Part shown: positions 24,669-36,260 of the stretch, in pieces | How positions within the stretch are numbered: position 1 is the first letter of the stretch | Layout of the letters: every line of letters begins with the position of its first letter | Source: Inia geoffrensis | Taxonomy: Eukaryota > Chordata > Mammalia > Artiodactyla > Iniidae | Assembly: GCA_036417435.1 (NCBI GenBank) | Contig: CM070904.1 | Coordinates: forward strand, 58,742,408 to 58,806,407 | Direction: 5' to 3' | Length of the DNA: 64,000 bases | Notes under the pieces: generated by a model | Told to the model about the DNA's origin: nothing | Databases searched by the model: none | Seen by the model: the letters and a program-made list of their open reading frames with translations, nothing else | Program-made: the position numbers and the translations under genes

Positions 24669-24848
24669 TGCTTGAACTGGGAATAAACTTCTTAACTCGT
24701 TGCCAGCTTAGAGGGAAAGATGCTGTATACCTGCTGGACAAAGATTGCCATGAACTGAAGCAAGAACGTGAAAGGAAATGTGGAAGCAGTACCAGAGATA
24801 AAAGTGACCTGCCTCAAAGTGGGGACGTAAGATCAATCATTGTGAATG

Positions 24849-24920
24849 GTGTGTGTGTATGTGTGTGTGTGTGTGTGTGCATATGCACGTGTGCACGATG
24901 TGTGTGACAGAGAGAGAGAC
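24849..24920. repeat. (GT)n microsatellite with GA tail
   Basis: Interrupted GT repeat, then CATATGCACGTGTGCAC and GA repeat. Confidence 0.93.
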
Positions 24921-26639
24921 TGAGAATTGGGGAAATTTGTCCTCAAACAAGAGAGATGTGCTGAGGGTGGAAGATAGGACTGAATTTTTTAATACTTCAT
25001 AATTTTGGACACTTGGTCAGCCTCTCTTCATCTGCAAGCAGAGCTGGGGCAGTTTTATTTGCATATAGAATAGATGGGGTCCAAGAAGTATTCCCTAATC
25101 CAAAAATGTGCCTTCTCTTTCACCTTTCCCATTGACCACAATGGCTGAAAAAGCCATCTTTCTCTTGGGTTATGCCAGACCAGTAAACCGATTTCACATT
25201 CTCTGTTGGTTTTAGAGAAACTTGGCTTCATTTTCTTTATCAAATGCACCAAGTTAGGCCCTGGACTGGTAGGAGGAGTGAACAATTTAAAAGAAGCCTT
25301 CTCTACGCTTAGCTCTGAACCTTAAGAACAAAGGTTCTTGCCTGAGAACAAAGTCCCAGAAAAGAAGTGCCTCAGGTGATGGAGAAATAAGCCATATTGT
25401 GAGGAAGGGATCCTAAAGAGGATGTCAAAGATGAGGTCACCAAAGACAAACGTGCTTCCTTTACAATTAACTGAATGCTGCAGTTGTAATTTGCACTGGT
25501 GAAAACCCTGGTTGGTGAAAAATGGTTCTGTTTCCCGACTCAGAGTCAGCTGAAGGTGTTCATGTTCTAGTGCCTCTGGATGGAAAGCAGGGCTTGGTTT
25601 GGAAATGTTTTGGTTTGGAGTAGAGCTCCTTAATGACTGTCCACTGACGTGGCTTTTTTTTTTTTTAAACATTATTATAGCTGTATTAGATCAGTATGTG
25701 GCTTGTTCTCATTAAAAACAAAATCTGATTATGAGCCATTATTTGTTGAAATTACTGTAAGCAAACACAGTAACATTTATTTTTCATCTAGGACTTGATT
25801 ATGAAACTTGTGGTTTACCCAGAGTTATTTTGAAACTTCTGCTTTTCTGCTCTGGCTTTTGGCCTGCTGACTATTCCATTTACGAGGGGTGCTCTGCTGC
25901 AACGGAAAGCAGTGGAAATTCTAGGCCCTCACCGTTTGCTTGCTGGGTCAGCCTTACAGGTCGGCTGGAAGTGAAGGTAGCCCAGCTCCCCCGACACCAA
26001 ATCTCTCCCCTGCTCTTTCCCATCAGGGTGTCTGAGGCTTCTCTCCGTCAGCCTTCACTTCCCTGGGGTGGTATCAGTTTAAACTGCACTGGGAAGGGTC
26101 AAACACACATCATTTCATTATAATGTAAGTTAGCTCATCATATGACCTAACACTCAAACAACGGGAGAGGCAATTTCCAAGGAAACAGGACTCGAGGTAC
26201 ATTTCTTCATTTGGGGCTGGGAGTACGTTTAGCGGTTAGTTAGGAAGGGTTCAGAGGACAATAATGTAGCTGTTAAGTGACTTACATTCCTATCACAACA
26301 TAGTCAGATGGGTCCAAGGTGTAAATATCAAACAGCGAGCAGAGTGCATCTTGAGCAGGTTCTTCGCCTTGACTTTATCATTTGTACAAGATTAAGCTAC
26401 AAAGAGGGTATCGGTGTCAGTTTCTTTCAGTTTGGGCCCCACTCAAAGAACACGTTGTGAAGTCATTTTTATCTCCAAGAGTTGGCTGTAATCCCTACAA
26501 AACCCAGTTTATGGGGATTTGGCGTGAACACGTCGTTTTCCTGAGACGGGGCGTGGGGGGGTGCGTGGTGGTGTACGGGTAAACCCAAAAGGGTTTGGGG
26601 TGAGCACAGAAGGTCCCCACAGCTCTGCTTCAGGAGCAA
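24921..26639. other. no gene seen; mostly unique sequence
   Basis: Little repeat content is evident. The sequence becomes more GC-rich towards the CpG island, with a G-rich patch at 26544-26575. Frames of about 100 codons have no recognised product. Confidence 0.45.
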
Positions 26640-27000
26640 GTCTCCTCCGGTCCCTGGGCAAAGTCCGTGGCTCTGCCCGCCTGCTGGCTCCTCAGTCTGC
26701 GTCGTAGGCGGGGCTCCACCCCGCGGCAAAGCGGCGGGCTGAACGCTCCGCCCCCCACCTCTGCGCTCCGGGCCGCCTGCGCAGTCAGCCCGCAGAGGAG
26801 TAGAGCTCTGGCGGGCGCTCAGCGCGCCGACGTCCCGCCCTTCTGGCAGGGCAGGGTACCCGATCCCTGGTCGAGCTCCAGGCGTCCGGCAGGAGTGCTC
26901 GAGAGCTGGTCAAGTTTGCGGCTCACACCGCTGACTGCATGGAGTTCCGATACACCCTAGAAGCAGTTTAAGGCGGTGTAGGAAGGGTAGAAGCGGGGTG
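26640..27000. promoter_or_regulatory. small CpG island beside the tRNA pair
   Basis: This stretch of about 360 bp is GC-rich and dense in CpG, in sharp contrast to AT-rich flanks. It contains GC boxes in both orientations (GGCGGGG at 26707-26713, CCGCCCCCC at 26748-26756) and an NRF1-like TGCGCA at 26778-26783. It ends about 100 bp before tRNA-Ala(CGC). No coding sequence or clear splice donor is recognised, and the open frames across it are a by-product of low stop-codon density. It could be the promoter of an unannotated noncoding transcript, or an island kept unmethylated by the adjacent Pol III genes; the sequence does not decide. Confidence 0.7.
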
Positions 27001-27097
27001 TCGCAGAAGCGCTCACCAAAATAAAGTCTTAAAACTTAACTATTGGACTAGCCCTGGACTGAATGAATACCAATACCAGAAAAACTTTTCTCGGCTG

Positions 27098-27169
27098 GGG
27101 GATGTAGCTCAGTGGTAGAGCGCGCGCTTCGCATGTGTGAGGTCCCGGGTTCAATCCCCGGCATCTCCA
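27098..27169 (+). tRNA. tRNA-Ala (anticodon CGC)
   Basis: This is an intact 72-nt cytosolic alanine tRNA gene, transcribed by RNA polymerase III. The acceptor stem 27098-27104 pairs with 27062-equivalent arm 27162-27168 and includes the G3:U70 wobble (27100 with 27166), the main identity element for alanyl-tRNA synthetase. The D stem is GCTC/GAGC, the anticodon loop TTCGCAT places CGC at 27130-27132, and the T stem CCGGG/CCCGG is perfect. The discriminator base is A at 27169; CCA is not encoded and there is no intron. Internal A box TAGCTCAGTGG (27105-27115) and B box GGTTCAATCC (27148-27157) are intact. A T4 run lies 17 bp downstream. The gene faces the tRNA-Gly gene about 290 bp away and has a small CpG island immediately upstream. 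Nothing in it suggests a pseudogene or SINE derivative. Confidence 0.97.
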
Positions 27170-27185
27170 GACAGCCAAGTTAGTC

Positions 27186-27189
27186 TTTT
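27186..27189 (+). terminator. Pol III terminator of tRNA-Ala
   Basis: A run of four T follows the tRNA-Ala gene by 17 bp, the standard RNA polymerase III stop signal. It predicts a 3' trailer of about 16-20 nt. Confidence 0.85.
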
Positions 27190-27445
27190 AAATCTCAGAA
27201 CACTGTATGGCCCATTACTTTTTGCTCATATACTCTAGGGCCCCCCCAGAAACGTCTAAAAGAAAGGCCCGAAAAACACAGCAAATGTCAGGGAATCGGC
27301 AGTTTCGACTGCTCGAAGAAAAAGTGAAACGGGAAATTATCGTTGATTTGTCTTTCTTCATTTGCATAAAATCAATGTTTCTACGTAAAACTACTTGAAC
27401 TTCTTTTGGGGATCTGAAATGTGTGGGAAAAACGGGGCAAGGTAG
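27190..27445. other. spacer between the convergent tRNA genes
   Basis: This is unique, AT-moderate sequence. Apart from the T and A runs assigned as Pol III terminators at its edges, no gene or repeat is recognised. Confidence 0.6.
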
Positions 27446-27449
27446 AAAA
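27446..27449 (-). terminator. Pol III terminator of tRNA-Gly
   Basis: A run of four A on the + strand (TTTT on the minus strand) lies 11 bp past the 3' end of tRNA-Gly, a standard Pol III terminator. Confidence 0.85.
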
Positions 27450-27460
27450 GTGTTCGTAGT

Positions 27461-27531
27461 TGCATTGGCCGGGAATCGAACCCGGGCCTCCCGCGTGGCA
27501 GGCGAGAATTCTACCACTGAACCACCAATGC
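27461..27531 (-). tRNA. tRNA-Gly (anticodon GCC)
   Basis: This is an intact 71-nt glycine tRNA gene on the minus strand (5' end at 27531). The acceptor stem GCATTGG pairs with CCAATGC, and the discriminator is A (complement of 27461). The anticodon loop CTGCCAC places GCC at 27497-27499. A box TGGTTCAGTGG (27514-27524, complement) and B box GGTTCGATTCC (27472-27482, complement) are perfect. There is no intron and no encoded CCA. As far as I recall it matches the common mammalian tRNA-Gly(GCC) type. It is convergent with tRNA-Ala(CGC), each gene ending toward the roughly 290-bp spacer between them. This pairing and spacing is what suggests synteny with human 2q24.1. Confidence 0.97.
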
Positions 27532-28334
27532 TCTCGATGAGACGAGTCCGTCCATATCCTACTAGAATAGATATTACGTGTGTACTGATTCTTTTATGTT
27601 AATAATTATAAATTTATGTATTCAATATCAGAGGAAGCAATGGATTTTTTAAATTAAATAACTATAATAAAATATTGAGTTAACATTTACATAAAAATCT
27701 CATTATACTTACTTCTGTTGAACCTTATGAGGAGATTCTTTCCTCCGAAGTCGTCCTTGGTGAAGGAGGCAAATGAAAATTTTGTCATGTATACACAAGA
27801 TTACATAATTACTTAGCTGTATCTTCAGATATTTAGATAATTTAGAACAACCATTCCCTTTTTACTTTTCTTATCTTAGCTACTCAGACAAATACATGAA
27901 GACATTTGTCAGGGTTTGGGAGTAGGGATGAGGGGGCACCAAGTTATAAGAGTATATTGGAACTGTGAGATCTGAACAGGGAACTTTGGAGCATTGGTGA
28001 TTGACAAGTGACCTAAATTCTCTAAACTGCCCCTTCCTTCATAGTGAGAGACTTGATCCTGGGACCCCTTTCTACTCTAATAGTATGAGTCTGATCATTT
28101 ACCCTTAGTTTCCATGAAGTGTAAAATTGCAAACCACACACCAAATATATATAAGGGGGAGAAAGTAAAGTGAAGGAAATTCATTCGTGGAAATGAGTCT
28201 AAATATAAGATAGAAGGCTCTGGATTTAGGCATTACTGGCCCTTAATCCCTGAGAGGGAAACTCCCAGAGATTTGCAGGATCTTTGATAGCCAAGAAGAA
28301 TTTTGGGGGGAAAAATACACGAGAAAATAGCAGA

Positions 28335-28520
28335 AAACACATAGCAGTTACTATGTGCTGGGCTATGTAAATAGCATTACATATGGACTTCAACCCAGTG
28401 AAGTAGGTATTTTTATGATTACCCTAACTTAACAAATGAGAAAACTGAGGCTGTTAGAGGCAAGATTGGAACACAAGTGGTATCATGTTTAACATTTGGT
28501 TGCTTAGCCACTGTCCTGTT
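28335..28520 (-). repeat. MIR SINE
   Basis: Antisense MIR: GTTACTATGTGCTGGGCTAT, GAGAAAACTGAGGCTG. Confidence 0.7.
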
Positions 28521-29647
28521 CTGCCTACAACAGAATAAATCACTGTGTAGTTATACCAGAAATACTGCATGTGTAGCTCAGGAACACTGTATATCAAGAG
28601 TGGAGTTAAAGAAAGATCATAACACACTGCTGAAATAATGTAAGAACTTCTACATCAAGATTTATTTTTAAGAACTTTTTTTTAGTGTGTGCATACAAAG
28701 CAGAATTTGAAGAAAAATACATTACAGAATTATAAAGATGTAAAAGATATCACGAGATTAGAGAATCAAGAAATCTAGACTACAATCTTAGTAACCCATG
28801 GAAGAACAAGTTCAAATCATTTCACCTCTCAGAACCTCAGTTCCTTAAAATAAGAGAACTATAGGAGAGACGACGTTTTAAAATTGCATTCTGAAGGTCT
28901 CTAGCTTTCCAGAAGTGCCTCAGGGCCACTAGCTAGTGGGGCCTCACCTTCTTTTCTGGGGCCCCTCACTTCACCAGCTCATTTATAAACTGTCCCATTT
29001 ATTTGCATCTGTTTGATGGGTTACAAGTCTAGAATAAAAAACATTGAAAAGCCCTCAACTAAATGACCTAAGTTCATTTGAATCTGAAATGTTATGATTC
29101 AAAATAAAAAAGCAATCTAAAAAAACCTCAGCATGAGAAACACTACAAAAATTTTAAACAGGTGGAAGGAATCAAATAAGAAGTATGATCTAATGACAAA
29201 CATTATTAGTGACCTACCAAAGGCTATTTTACTTTTTTTCTTCCTAAAAGTCTGGAAGAGGCTACCTAGCTCTAGGGACAAATGTAGTTCATTAAAGCCA
29301 GTTATCCCATTTTCCTTTCCAAAGATTGAGCCGGGATGGGTTTGTGACAGTTCCTGCCAATGAGAGAAAAGAATGGTCAGCTAGGGAAAGACAGTGTCTA
29401 TGGAAGATCTCTTTAGCCTTTTCTTTCTTGCTTGTAACACTGCCTTGTGAGGTATAATGCTTAGAGCTGCCCCAGCCATCTTGTGACTTGCAGGGAGACT
29501 GAGGATGACCAAGCAGAAAGAAAGAGATGTTGCACCATCCTGGAATTTTCTCCAACCAGATTTTAGGTTAAGTCAGATAATTAAGGATCTTTATTGTTTA
29601 AGCCCCTTTGAGCTGGGTATTTTGTTACACACAGCCAAAGGCATGCA

Positions 29648-29670
29648 GGGCGTGTGTGTGTGTGTGTGTC
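29648..29670. repeat. (GT)n microsatellite
   Basis: About ten GT units. Confidence 0.9.
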
Positions 29671-31515
29671 CAGCAGTTCACACACTTTCTGGTACAAGTC
29701 TTCTGTAGAGAATCAATACCTTGAGATTTGGGTGAGGCTAACTTGCCTCTTCATCTCTATTTTTCTGTCACAGTGATAGGTCTACCCAAATATTTTCCCT
29801 TGCCACTGTGCTTAAATAGAGATGATATGTGATGATAGCAGGGGTAATCAGAGTCCTTACCAGAACTTTCTTTCCAGAGCTATAAGCAAAGACTATATTT
29901 TTGATGTGGTGGGCAAACAGATTGAATATATAACTGGGATTGTTGGTGGCCATCTTACTTGTCCAAAAGCGTTAGGGACATACCCACCCCTAGTATGACA
30001 TTGAGCCCCTAGAAGCAGCCATGCCTAACTAGAACAAATTCTGGATTTTGAGTTTATATGAGTCAGTAAATTGTCCTTATACACTAAGTTGTCTTTTATT
30101 TTTTAAATCAGTTTGAATAACATTTATATTGCTTGCATCTGAACAACACAAATTGAGAAGTTATTTTACCCCAAACAGGAAATTTAGAGAACTCACTGCT
30201 TCAGAATGTTCTATAGGCTGAAAATATGAAAGTTTAAAAAAAGTTTAAAGAAATTCATCATCAGTGGTTGAATGACCAAGAGACAATAAAAGCCATACAA
30301 AAAGTTTGAAGGACCCATCCTTAATTTGTTGGACTAGTATTAATTCTGTAGCAAAGGAAGCCACCTAACATTTTTTGATCAGGGAAAGGATCAGAGCATT
30401 TGGAGAGATGGCCTGGCAACAATGTGTCAGAGAAATGGAAGTAAGAGAAATAAAAGTAGGGAAATTCACCGAAGAAGTGGTTACAGTGGGAGTGGAGAGG
30501 CATGAGGTCTCTAGCATGAGGCAAGGCAGGAGGAAGAAGAAAAATGAATCTAGAAATCCAACTTAAGTGAGTGGGAGAATAGTGGTGTATTGTAGGGAAG
30601 TCAGGAGAAGAAAGGACGGGAAGAAAAGGGTAAAGTGTTTACTTCTGGAAATACTGACTGAGGTAAGTAGGGGGAGACCCTTACTGGGCAGCTGATGCCT
30701 AGATCCGAAGAAATCAAGGCTCCAAGGTGGAGTGGGGTGTTGACTGTACAGAAGTGAAAAGTAAGAATGTAGATGTGGAGGGAATCACAGAGAGAGCAGA
30801 GAGCTGAGGGCAGAGCCTTGGGAAGGTCTATTTTAGGGAATGGCAGGAGTTGAGGGGACAAAGGGAGAAAATCAGGGGAGTGGGGTGTCTGGAATCTGTG
30901 GAGACATGGCTTCTCAGGCAGGCAGAACCCTCCCCCTTCGCTAATTCTGAGTGACACATCATGGCAAATACTGGTATTACTGTGTTTCAGGGAGGTACTC
31001 TGAATTCACACCAGAGATGCTGTGGCAGGTGGTGATTTTGCCCTTGGTATGGTCAAGCATGGAAAGATCACAAGATGGCACACACTAACACTTTCCCTAG
31101 TCTGCCGGGCTCCCAGGCTCTGATGAGTGGCCCCCGCTGAGGCTGGCCGAGATGAAGAAAGCAGGGAGTGCCGTGAAAGGTTACACAGTCACATCTCTTA
31201 GGAAACCTGGTCTTTGGGACAGCCCCATGGGCCAGGCAGGGGCTTGTAATTCGCATCATAGCACCTTGGGACACTTGCTCAAGGCACCTAGTCCTGGCTG
31301 GCATTGGCTCACCATGGAAATGTGGCCAGGCTTATAGCTGAAGAAAGCAAACCATTTAGAAACAGAAGTAGTTCATAGAACGCATAGCCACCAAAGCAAT
31401 GACTTTTTTTTTTTTTTTACCTTGTGAGTGATTGTATTGATTTAATACACACAGCTTATTTCTGTCCCAGGTTACAAACTAGCCCTGGGGAAATGGTGGA
31501 ACCAGTCATTTGGAT

Positions 31516-31667
31516 TGCCCTTTACTGGCTGGGAATTAAATCATTACTTATTCCATTTTAGAATCATAAGTAGTACCCCAAGGCCTACTTTCTTAAGGAT
31601 TAGAATCAAGGCATGGAAGTGAAGAATACAGGTGTAATTCTAAGATGCATGCAAGATGTTGAGAATG
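31516..31667. repeat. dispersed duplicate, copy A
   Basis: This 150-bp segment recurs in the same orientation at 32852-33002. Both begin TGCCCTTTACTGGCT and end near GAGAATG, and I judge them clearly homologous, roughly three quarters identical by eye. Confidence 0.85.
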
Positions 31668-31764
31668 CAGCAGTTTTTCCTGGAAAGCTGTCACTGCAAA
31701 ATCCTCACGCTCTCGATATGCTCATTCCTAGTCCTCCAACATGTCCAATTAGTCAACACATCTG

Positions 31765-32000
31765 ATTCCCCCTTTTTATTTATTTATTTACTTATTTATT
31801 TATTTTTTGCGGTATGTGGGCCTCTCACTGTTGCGGCCTCTCCAGTTGCGGGGCACAGGCTCTGGACACGCAGGCTCAGCGGCCATGGCTCATGGGCCCA
31901 GTCGCTCCGCAGCACGCGGGATCCTCTCGGACCGGGGCACCAACCCGTGTCTCCTGTATAGGCAGGCGGACTCTCAACCACTGCGCCACCAGGGAAGCCC
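31765..32000 (-). repeat. CHR SINE
   Basis: Antisense CHR SINE with a TTTA-rich tail at the left and the conserved head ending near 32000. The + strand open frames here are SINE shadows. The TSD is not clear. Confidence 0.9.
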
Positions 32001-32464
32001 CCTCCTCTCCCGCCTTTTAAAATGGCATTGAATCTTGATTTTTCTCCTCATGCCCATCCCTCCCTCCTACCTAGTGCAGACCCTTATCAGCTCACTCCTT
32101 GGGTTGCCTGGGAAACCCCTGGTTTCCTTTGCCATCCTGTGTACTGTTACCAGTTGAATTTTCTCCCTCCTTCTCCTATTCCTTCCCTCACTCCCTGCCT
32201 CCCTCTGTTTCTGATTTCCTTAATTTTTGAAAATGCAATCATTCCTTTATTGCTGGTTCAAAAATTGAATTAATTTCAAATCCATACAGAGTCCTCAGGT
32301 TATATGGGTGTGAATCCTTTATCCTTTTCTTGTGACACCCATCTCTGGATGCAGCATTTATTCAAATACACTTGAGCTGTGTCACTTGGTAGCTCACCAT
32401 CTAGGGGCAGAAGTGGCTTTCCCCTCCTTTCCCAAGGGCTCCCTCTTCTTCCTCTCAAGTCATT

Positions 32465-33245
32465 TGGTCTCTTAAAATATATTTTTTCAGAAGTAACCCA
32501 TGCATATGGTAAAAAAAACTCAAAAGGTGTAAGAATACACATTAAAAAGTAAGTCTTAAAAAAAAAGGTAACTCTTCACCCCACCGCAGTCCAGTTCCTG
32601 GGCTCTCTTTCCTACAGGCAACCCCCAGTCATTCATTTCTTGTGTTTCCCTCCACAGATATTCTATGTAGATACACATATAGCCTTCTACTTTTATGCAC
32701 AAATGGTACAATACCATACACACTGTTGTGCTCATTGCCTTTTCTATCTTCTTTTTTCTTTCTTTTTTCAGAAAAATAGATCTCAGGAAAATTTCCTTCT
32801 ACGTGCATGTAGAGCTACTTCTTTCTTTTTCATGGCTCTATCATTTTTAACTGCCCTTTACTGGCTAGGAATTAAAACATTGTTTGTTCCATCTCACAAT
32901 CACAAATGGTGCCCCAAGGCCAAGTTTCCTAAGGATTTAAGTCAAGGCAGGTAAATGAAGACTGCAGCTATAATGTTATGATGCATGAAGATGATGAGAA
33001 TGTCCATTGCATGAAGGTGCCATCATTACCTTAGCCAGTTCCTTAGCAGAGGACATTTAGTCTGTCTCTGATCTTTTGCTAGTGGAAACAACACTGCAGT
33101 GACTATCCTTTAACAAAAGCCATTTTGCTCATGTATGAAACATGTACATGATAAATTCCTAGAGGTGCAACTGCTAAGTCAAAGGGTAAGTGCATTGAAA
33201 ATTTCAATACATATTGTGGAATTACTCCCAAGAGAAGTCTGTATT
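32465..33245 (-). repeat. old L1 (L1ME-like), interrupted
   Basis: Antisense L1ME-like sequence from about 32465 to 32850 and again from about 33003 to 33245 (ATAAATTCCTAGAGGTGCAA pattern). The intervening 150 bp is an insert that matches 31516-31667 (see separate entry). Confidence 0.65.
32852..33002. repeat. dispersed duplicate, copy B, inside an L1
   Basis: Homologous to 31516-31667 and placed in the middle of an otherwise continuous antisense L1ME-like sequence, so this copy looks like the inserted one. Confidence 0.8.
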
Positions 33246-33535
33246 TTTTTAAACAATGATTTCATTATATTACTCTTTTGATCACCAATCTCCCAGTTGC
33301 AAACATTTTCGAAACCTTGCTAGATTCAGGTGCATCCTGTGCAGTCGCCCAGAGCCTCGCACTTGGATGGTAATGGCACACACTGTAGCTTGTATGCAGC
33401 ATGCAGAAGGAGTGGGTTAGATGTATTACAGAGCAGCATGGATGCTCTCAAAAACATGATACCTAGTGAATAATGTAAGCTAGGGGAAAGTGAGATATGA
33501 CAAGATAAGTTACATAAGTTTAAAAATAATGTATG

Positions 33536-33848
33536 TACGGCTTTCCTGGTGACGCAGTGGTTAAGAATCCGCCTGCCAATGCAGAGGACACGGGTTTGAG
33601 CCCTGGTCCGGGAAGATCCCACATGTCGTGGAGCAACTAAGCCCGTGAGCCACAACTACTGAGCCCGTGAGCCACAACTACTGAATCCCACACACCTAGA
33701 GCCTGTGCTCTGCAACAAGAGAAGCTACCGCAATGAGAAGCCGGCTCAGTGCAACAAAGAGTAGCCCCTGCTCACCGCAACTAGAGAAATCCCGTGCACA
33801 GCAACAAAGACCCAACGCAGCCAAAAATAAATAAATTTAAAATAAAAT
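33536..33848 (+). repeat. CHR SINE, long form with internal 22-bp duplication
   Basis: Long-form CHR SINE flanked by AAAATAATGTATG (33523-33535 and 33849-33861). Inside it a 22-bp unit is duplicated in tandem (33641-33662 and 33663-33684). Confidence 0.92.
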
Positions 33849-34322
33849 AAAATAATGTATGCAAAACATGTTTTGTAAGGTCACATATAAACACAAAGAT
33901 GTATATTAAACACAATATAGTGATGGCTTATGGGGAGGCAAAGGGAATGGAATAGGGATATGGGGATAAAAGTGAATAAATATATGAACAAAACAACAAA
34001 GGGGTGTGGTCCAATGATAACAATGAATCATGAACAGAAAGTATAAGTAGCTCTAGACAACTGAGCTCTTCTCAGCTCAAAAAATGATGAAAAACAAAAA
34101 GTAAAGCATATATGTTATAAAAATGCAAACAACACAGAAAAGTATAAAATTGAAAGTAAAATTTTTCCTCCATTCTAGTATTCCTTCTCTTCCCCATTTC
34201 CTAAATCCAGTTCTTAAAATTTTCAGCCACTAATAATTTCTTGTTTAACTTATCTCTCTGTATATCCATTTCAGCATAGGCAGATCTGCCCTTACTATAA
34301 TAATGGCTGAGTCCTCCATGGT

Positions 34323-34408
<86 letters not shown>
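34323..34408. repeat. (GA)n polypurine tract
   Basis: 86 bp of pure purine on the + strand, mainly GA with a few AAAG interruptions. The minus-strand poly-Ser/Leu frames are artefacts. Confidence 0.97.
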
Positions 34409-36149
34409 CATAATGTAATCAATCCTGCATTGATGAGCCCTGTTTTCTAGAATGTTTCTCATTTTTAAATTGATTTTTGAGAGTATTTGTATATAAACAA
34501 ACCTCCTTTTTTGAGCTCCTTCAGTATTTCTAGTCCCTGTCAAAATTTAGCTCTTAATTATTGACAAAAAATATTTATATTTTTTACTCTTATTCATATC
34601 TTCCTATTACATCATACTTGTGGTCAGAGAAAGTTTTATACAGCTGTTTTGTTTGCATGATTGCTTTTCAGCAGTCCCTAATGCAATGTTGGATATAAAG
34701 TCAGTGTTCAGATATTCTGATTGATATTGGGAATTACATGTGCAAAGTAACCTACTCTCTAGTTTTGAACAAAGATGTCCGTTTAATGGACATTTAATGG
34801 ATTTAAATAATAAGGAAGATATGTTATAGGCAGCAGAAATAGTCTTCTAAGCAAGGAACAGAAGAGCTGGAACCAGCTATAACTTTATCAAGACTATTAA
34901 TATATCAAAAGGAAAAAACAAAATGTGTCTCTGGGAAGAGGTTGGGGATACTTGGCTTGGAATAGAGAGGCACACTATAGCTATATGCAACTCATCCAAG
35001 GATGAGAAGGGCTCAGACTGTCATCTCTAGGTTACATTTAGAATATACAGTGTATGCTAAATAACATGAAAGGGCAAGAAAGCCTCTCTGACCAGGGGTG
35101 AATTATCTTCCAAACATCCTTTTTTGTTCAAAACTAGAGAGTATTCATGACAAACTGTAGTACATTAGATACAGAAAGATCTGATTTCCCTGTGTTCAAA
35201 CTGGCACATCCTGTGCCAACCCTGCTAGTGCTGGCATACCACAGAGCCTCTGCTCCCAAATTCTGGCTTTTCTTTTTTTTTTTTGGGTGTGTATTCTGTT
35301 GTTTCCTCGTTCTTATGGCCCTCAGACATGCTCTTGGAAATGATTCCCAACTTCCTTGCTTCCTGGTACTTCCTCTTTGGGGCATTTATCTCCTTTAACC
35401 CAGTGCTCTGAAGACTCAGTTCAGCTCAGTTCCTAAGGCCCCAGATTGGATGCAATAGGCCTAGAGAATAGGGCCAAGGCGATGTCTTAAATAACTTCGT
35501 GTCCCCTCAGTATTTTGCACAGATTTAGTTTTCTCTAAGCGTGTGCTAATATAATGGACAAATCCATCTTTTGAGTTGTTTGCAAATGCTTTGAACTTTT
35601 TCCATCCAGGATTGAGTCATCCTAGCACAGAAGCTGTGGAGGTAAGATATCTTAATAGAAACTTACAGACTTTACTTTGGTTGAACACTAAGAACCATTA
35701 ACACACTTGTCTTTATTTTTTCTTTACCTTCATTTACTGCAAGGGCCTGTATTACAAAGTCATATACCGTTTGACTTTGTTTTGATCCTTAACATTCGTG
35801 ACCATCTTATCTTGAGTTTATGCTTAAAAGGTTAATACTGCTATTAGTTACTTGGAGACCTCTTCACTCTTCCCCTTTCCTCTGTTACATATATACAGTA
35901 TTTACCCAGAAAGGATATTGCACTGGTGAAAGGAATATTTCACTTGGTCAGTTAACTGAATGTCTAACAGACAAATTATTTCCAATTTAATGTGATTTTT
36001 TTTTCACACTTCTAAAACTAATCCTATGTAGTGGAAGGAAAATAACAGGGTTGGTGAAAGCAACTAAAACTGCATATACAGTATTTTTAAGAAATTAGTC
36101 TTTGTTCAGCTTGAACTAACAGCAAAATAATTACCATAAACTAGAACAC

Positions 36150-36260
36150 TTGTAGTTAACAGATTGAGGAAGTTAAAGTTGAAGTAACTTGCTTAAAATC
36201 CTTCAGAAAGCAAGTGGAGGGTTGGAAATATGACTCCAGAGCTTATACTCTTGACAAGTG
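36150..36260 (-). repeat. MIR core fragment
   Basis: Antisense MIR core pattern (GTAACTTGCTTAAAATCCTT, GACTCCAGAGCTTATACTC). Confidence 0.5.

Larger units (their letters stand above)
27532..31515. other. no gene seen apart from listed repeats
   Basis: Mostly unique-looking sequence with one MIR and one GT repeat. A purine-rich stretch at about 30370-30960 resembles L2 composition but is not assigned. Confidence 0.4.

Noticed and set aside
25322..25672. Processed pseudogene suggested by a 116-codon minus-strand frame beside a T run
   Set aside because: The T run lies at the 5' side of the minus-strand frame, the wrong end for a poly-A tail, and the protein is not recognised.
26667..26960. 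97-codon + strand frame in the small CpG island
   Set aside because: Low stop density in CpG-rich DNA; no domain, and no exon structure around it.
27215..27517. 100-codon minus-strand frame
   Set aside because: It runs through the tRNA-Gly gene and has no recognised product.
34201..34543. Poly Ser/Leu frames on the minus strand
   Set aside because: They are translations of the GA microsatellite.
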